Shown here piece after piece: positions 6,176 through 8,085 of a DNA stretch of 8,085 nt. The position numbers and the translations under genes are program-made. Origin of the DNA: Endomicrobiales bacterium (lineage in GTDB: Bacteria; Elusimicrobiota; Endomicrobiia; Endomicrobiales; JALOBY01); NCBI GenBank assembly GCA_023228045.1, contig JALOBY010000034.1, positions 1 through 8,085 of the forward strand. Direction: 5' to 3'. The notes beneath the pieces were generated by a model. The model was given only the letters and a program-made list of their open reading frames with translations, ran no database searches and was not told the origin of the DNA. Position 1 is the first letter of the stretch. Each line of letters starts with the position of its first letter.

Positions 6176-6203
6176 TTATAACATGAGAGATATTTTTTGT
6201 CAA
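6175..6203 (-). promoter_or_regulatory. Perfect-consensus promoter of groESL
   Basis: TTGACA (6203-6198) and TATAAT (6180-6175) are separated by exactly 17 bases, a full match to the housekeeping sigma consensus. Transcription should begin near 6168, inside the CIRCE element, giving a leader of roughly 55 bases before groES. A strong promoter held by a repressor is the usual arrangement for this operon. Confidence 0.95.
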
Positions 6204-6221
6204 GTGTAATTTCTATGACGG

Positions 6222-6267
6222 GGAATATTAAAAAATTGGCACTCTTGATTTACAAGTGCCAATTTTT
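6222..6267 (-). terminator. Intrinsic terminator of the coaX-barrel protein unit
   Basis: Perfect 13-bp arms AAAAATTGGCACT and AGTGCCAATTTTT (6267-6255 with 6243-6231) enclose an 11-base loop. On the minus strand a TTTTTTAATATT tract follows. It begins about 18 bases after the stop codon of the gene at 6285-7031 and directly precedes the groESL promoter. Because both flanks are A/T-rich it might also terminate plus-strand transcripts. Confidence 0.92.
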
Positions 6268-6284
6268 GTTAAATAACTTTTACC

Positions 6285-7031
6285 CTAAAACTTTGCGCCA
6301 AGACCAAGTACATAACCTATACGCCCATCAACAGAATTGGCACCAAGCTGCAAATATGTTGCAGGTAACAATGCGAGGTTTATGCCGCCCTCAATACGCA
6401 CAATATTTACCTTACTGGTAAGATTTGTTATGGAGCTATCAGGTATTACATTTATAGAGTTATATCCTAACCCAACATAAGGAGTTATAACCGGCAAATC
6501 AAAAGACGCAAGAGCATTAACACCAATATCGTCGGCCTTAAATTTGTTTACGCCAACGCTTGCCTCAAATTGCGTATAAATTGCCTGCACAGAAACATTT
6601 GGGACTACAGGCAACGCACTTTTAATTATTCCATAACGAACTCCCCCACCTATTAGCGTTGAATTCTCATATGAAACAAAGCGGCCAATAAGGTCAAACT
6701 TTGCCGGCAAACCAATCTCTGCCTGCAAAATTGGTAAAAACATATTGTCTACATTAGATGCCTTTACAATTGTGTTTTCATCGCTTGTTTTTATTATTGG
6801 TACATGAATACCAATGTCAAGGCCAGGAAAGCCCAAAACCTTTGCCTGATGATAAGAACCACCACCAAGCAATACCCCAAAATCTTTTGCAAAATTATCA
6901 AGGTTTTTCTGTGCAACCGAAGAAGGCACACCAGATAAAGCATTATTGAACTGATCAAATGGGTTTGCGGCAAAGGAACAAGCAACAATAAAAAAGAAAA
7001 CTGCTTGAAAAACCAATAACTTTTTAATCAT
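6285..7031 (-). CDS. Secreted protein of unknown function, probable outer-membrane beta-barrel
   Basis: I do not recognise a named family for this 248-residue protein. It opens with a clear signal peptide: KK at 3-4, then a hydrophobic stretch to about residue 17. The end is ambiguous: SFA/A at 19-22 suits signal peptidase I, while IVAC at 15-18 resembles a lipobox. The mature part is rich in alternating hydrophobic stretches and glycine (LIGGGVRYGII, ITPYVGLGYNSI, IRIEGGINLAL-like, GRIGYVLGLGAKF). It ends in phenylalanine, the usual C-terminal signal of outer-membrane barrels. An early region, GFPGLDIGIHVPI, looks like a first strand pair. An AGGAGG ribosome binding site supports the start. 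It lies 19 bases after coaX and is likely co-transcribed with it, but that neighbour gives no hint of its job. A small porin-like or structural barrel is the most I would infer. Confidence 0.75.
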   Translation of the reverse strand: MIKKLLVFQAVFFFIVACSFAANPFDQFNNALSGVPSSVAQKNLDNFAKDFGVLLGGGSYHQAKVLGFPGLDIGIHVPIIKTSDENTIVKASNVDNMFLPILQAEIGLPAKFDLIGRFVSYENSTLIGGGVRYGIIKSALPVVPNVSVQAIYTQFEASVGVNKFKADDIGVNALASFDLPVITPYVGLGYNSINVIPDSSITNLTSKVNIVRIEGGINLALLPATYLQLGANSVDGRIGYVLGLGAKF

Positions 7032-7050
7032 ACTTCCTCCTATGCTTTAG

Positions 7051-7872
7051 TTATTTCAATTTTTTATGCACAATCTTATGCACAGAATTAACAGGTAAGG
7101 TGTTTTTTTTCCACAAAAGTCTAATACCTTCAAGCGTAAGCTCTGGAACAATCGCACTTATTTTACTTATATTTTTGCAAACAGAAACTGCGAGACCACC
7201 CGTTGCAATGACCTTAACATTTTTGCCAATTTCGTTAGAAATGCCATCTATAAGCCCTTTAATTAAACCAACATAACCAAAGAAAATACCAGATTGCATA
7301 CACTCCACAGTATTTTTGCCTATATATTTAGATGACTTTGAAAAAACAACGACAGGAAGTTTTGAGGTGCTAATTGAGAGAGCTTTTAGCGATAATAGTG
7401 GCCCGGGTGCTATTGCCCCACCCATATATTTGCCATCTTTACTGATACAGTCAAATGTTGTTGCTGTTCCAAAATCAACCACTATTAACGGGCCACCACA
7501 TAATTTATACCCTGCTACGGCGTTGGCTATCCTGTCGGCGCCTATTTCTTGTGGTTTTGGGTATTTGTACTTAAGCAAACCTTTTGATTTTGTATATGAT
7601 ACAAAGTACGCACCACACTTAAAAATGTTTTTTGATAATTTCGCAAAAACACTATCAAGTTCCGGTACAACACTTGCAATAGCAACAGAAGTTATATTTT
7701 TCGCATCAATGTTATTTTTTACAAGAATTGTACTTAACTCTTTTGCATATTTATTTAAGCCTGCTTTTTTGTCAGTTGTTAAACGAAGTATCTTGTTGCA
7801 CAAAGGGACATTTGGGTTTTTGTACAAGCCAATTGTTATGTTTGTATTTCCAATGTCAAAAATTAAAAGCAT
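7051..7872 (-). CDS. coaX: Type III pantothenate kinase (CoaX)
   Basis: CoaX phosphorylates pantothenate with ATP, the first committed step of coenzyme A synthesis, in the cytosol. The 273-residue product shows the ASKHA-fold motifs of the family: DIGNTN (6-11, phosphate loop), SVVP (67-70), EIGADR (109-114, with the Asp113 proposed as general base), VVDFGTATTFD (131-141), GGAIAPG (151-157) and ATGGLA near residue 223. It is slightly longer than the usual ~255-260 residues owing to a basic C-terminal tail ending HKIVHKKLK. An AAGGAAAAA ribosome binding site precedes the ATG. No birA is fused or adjacent within the window, unlike in some genomes. It heads a two-gene unit with the barrel protein 19 bases downstream. 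Type III enzymes typically need a monovalent cation and resist CoA feedback. Confidence 0.96.
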   Translation of the reverse strand: MLLIFDIGNTNITIGLYKNPNVPLCNKILRLTTDKKAGLNKYAKELSTILVKNNIDAKNITSVAIASVVPELDSVFAKLSKNIFKCGAYFVSYTKSKGLLKYKYPKPQEIGADRIANAVAGYKLCGGPLIVVDFGTATTFDCISKDGKYMGGAIAPGPLLSLKALSISTSKLPVVVFSKSSKYIGKNTVECMQSGIFFGYVGLIKGLIDGISNEIGKNVKVIATGGLAVSVCKNISKISAIVPELTLEGIRLLWKKNTLPVNSVHKIVHKKLK

Positions 7873-7893
7873 TTTTTCCTTTTTTTCACAGGT

Positions 7894-7923
7894 ATCTTAT
7901 CTATGTTGTCCACTAAGTTCCAA
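7894..7923 (-). promoter_or_regulatory. Weak candidate promoter of coaX
   Basis: TTGGAA (7923-7918) and TAAGAT (7899-7894) are separated by 18 bases, each four of six to consensus. The position, about 20 bases before the coaX start, is plausible, but the match is much poorer than the other promoters here, and coaX may instead be read from upstream of the window. Confidence 0.3.
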
Positions 7924-7940
7924 GCATTATTTTTTTAGTT

Positions 7941-8012
7941 GTCATTGCGAACCCGAAAGGGTGAAGCAATCTCGCCTTAACTATTAGATTGCCGCGCTTC
8001 GCTCGCAATGGG
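7941..8012. repeat. Inverted pair of short palindromic repeats (GTCATTGCGA...GCAATCT type)
   Basis: Unit one (7941-7973) runs GTCATTGCGA, a small ACCC-GAAA-GGGT hairpin, then GAAGCAATCT. Unit two (8012-7986, opposite strand) runs CATTGCGAGCGAAGCGCGGCAATCT. The units share CATTGCGA and GCAATCT ends, so the whole 72 bases can fold as one long imperfect hairpin. This resembles intergenic REP/BIME-like or MITE-like elements. No transposase is present. The 213 bases from 7873 to 8085 hold only this element and the weak coaX promoter; I see no gene there. Confidence 0.7.
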
Positions 8013-8085
8013 CATAATACTCAAAAAGTGTTGCTAAAAACAAGGGATAAAGTCTTAAATATAGACGACAAGTAAAAACATTTGA

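Noticed and set aside
6197..6421. Plus-strand open frame of 74 codons across the terminator and groESL promoter
   Set aside because: It spans an intrinsic terminator and the end of the barrel gene, with no ribosome binding site and no recognisable protein features.
7316..7987. Long plus-strand open frame of 223 codons
   Set aside because: It lies antisense to coaX, whose motifs are unmistakable, shows no family features, and runs into the palindromic repeat. It is a shadow frame.
7984..8085. Minus-strand open frame entering from the right edge (33 codons)
   Set aside because: Its last codons are just a translation of the palindromic repeat, it has no recognisable protein features, and the other two frames are closed. 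A real gene end cannot be supported.
1..8085. CRISPR arrays, tRNA or rRNA genes, insertion sequences, phage or defence genes
   Set aside because: No regularly spaced repeats, no tRNA-like cloverleaf and no transposase, integrase or nuclease motifs were seen on either strand; all long frames are accounted for by housekeeping and transport genes.

Overview
The window is a compact, AT-rich bacterial stretch in which every supported gene lies on the minus strand, so transcription runs from high to low coordinates. A predicted outer-membrane beta-barrel protein, a CIRCE-controlled groESL operon, a type III pantothenate kinase and a feo iron locus point to an anaerobic or microaerophilic Gram-negative-type bacterium. 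The gene mix, and dispersed GTCATT...AATCT palindromic repeats, would fit an uncultivated lineage such as Elusimicrobiota or a neighbouring phylum. That placement is a low-confidence inference from general impression, not from a search.

Layout in transcription order: (1) 8085-7873 is intergenic and carries an inverted pair of short palindromic repeats. (2) coaX (7872-7051) is followed after 19 bases by a secreted beta-barrel-like protein (7031-6285), and a strong terminator ends this unit. (3) A consensus promoter overlapping a CIRCE operator drives groES (6113-5826) and groEL (5802-4183), which end at a terminator. (4) After a small palindromic repeat comes a consensus promoter and a Fur-family regulator (4012-3578). 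A 21-bp palindrome resembling a Fur box separates it from feoB (3491-1563) and a DtxR-type regulator carrying a C-terminal FeoA-like domain (1546-887). (5) A consensus promoter drives a ydaO-type cyclic-di-AMP riboswitch with an intrinsic terminator, upstream of the start of kdpA (550 to the window edge).

Functionally these are four small modules: CoA biosynthesis plus an envelope protein, chaperonin/heat shock, ferrous iron uptake with two metal-responsive regulators, and potassium uptake gated by c-di-AMP. The regulatory DNA is unusually legible: three TTGACA promoters with 17-base spacers, one CIRCE element, one riboswitch, three intrinsic terminators and one operator-like palindrome.

I did not find a convincing undescribed system. 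The best leads are the expression platform of the riboswitch, the two-regulator feo locus with its palindrome, the repeat family and the unassigned barrel protein.
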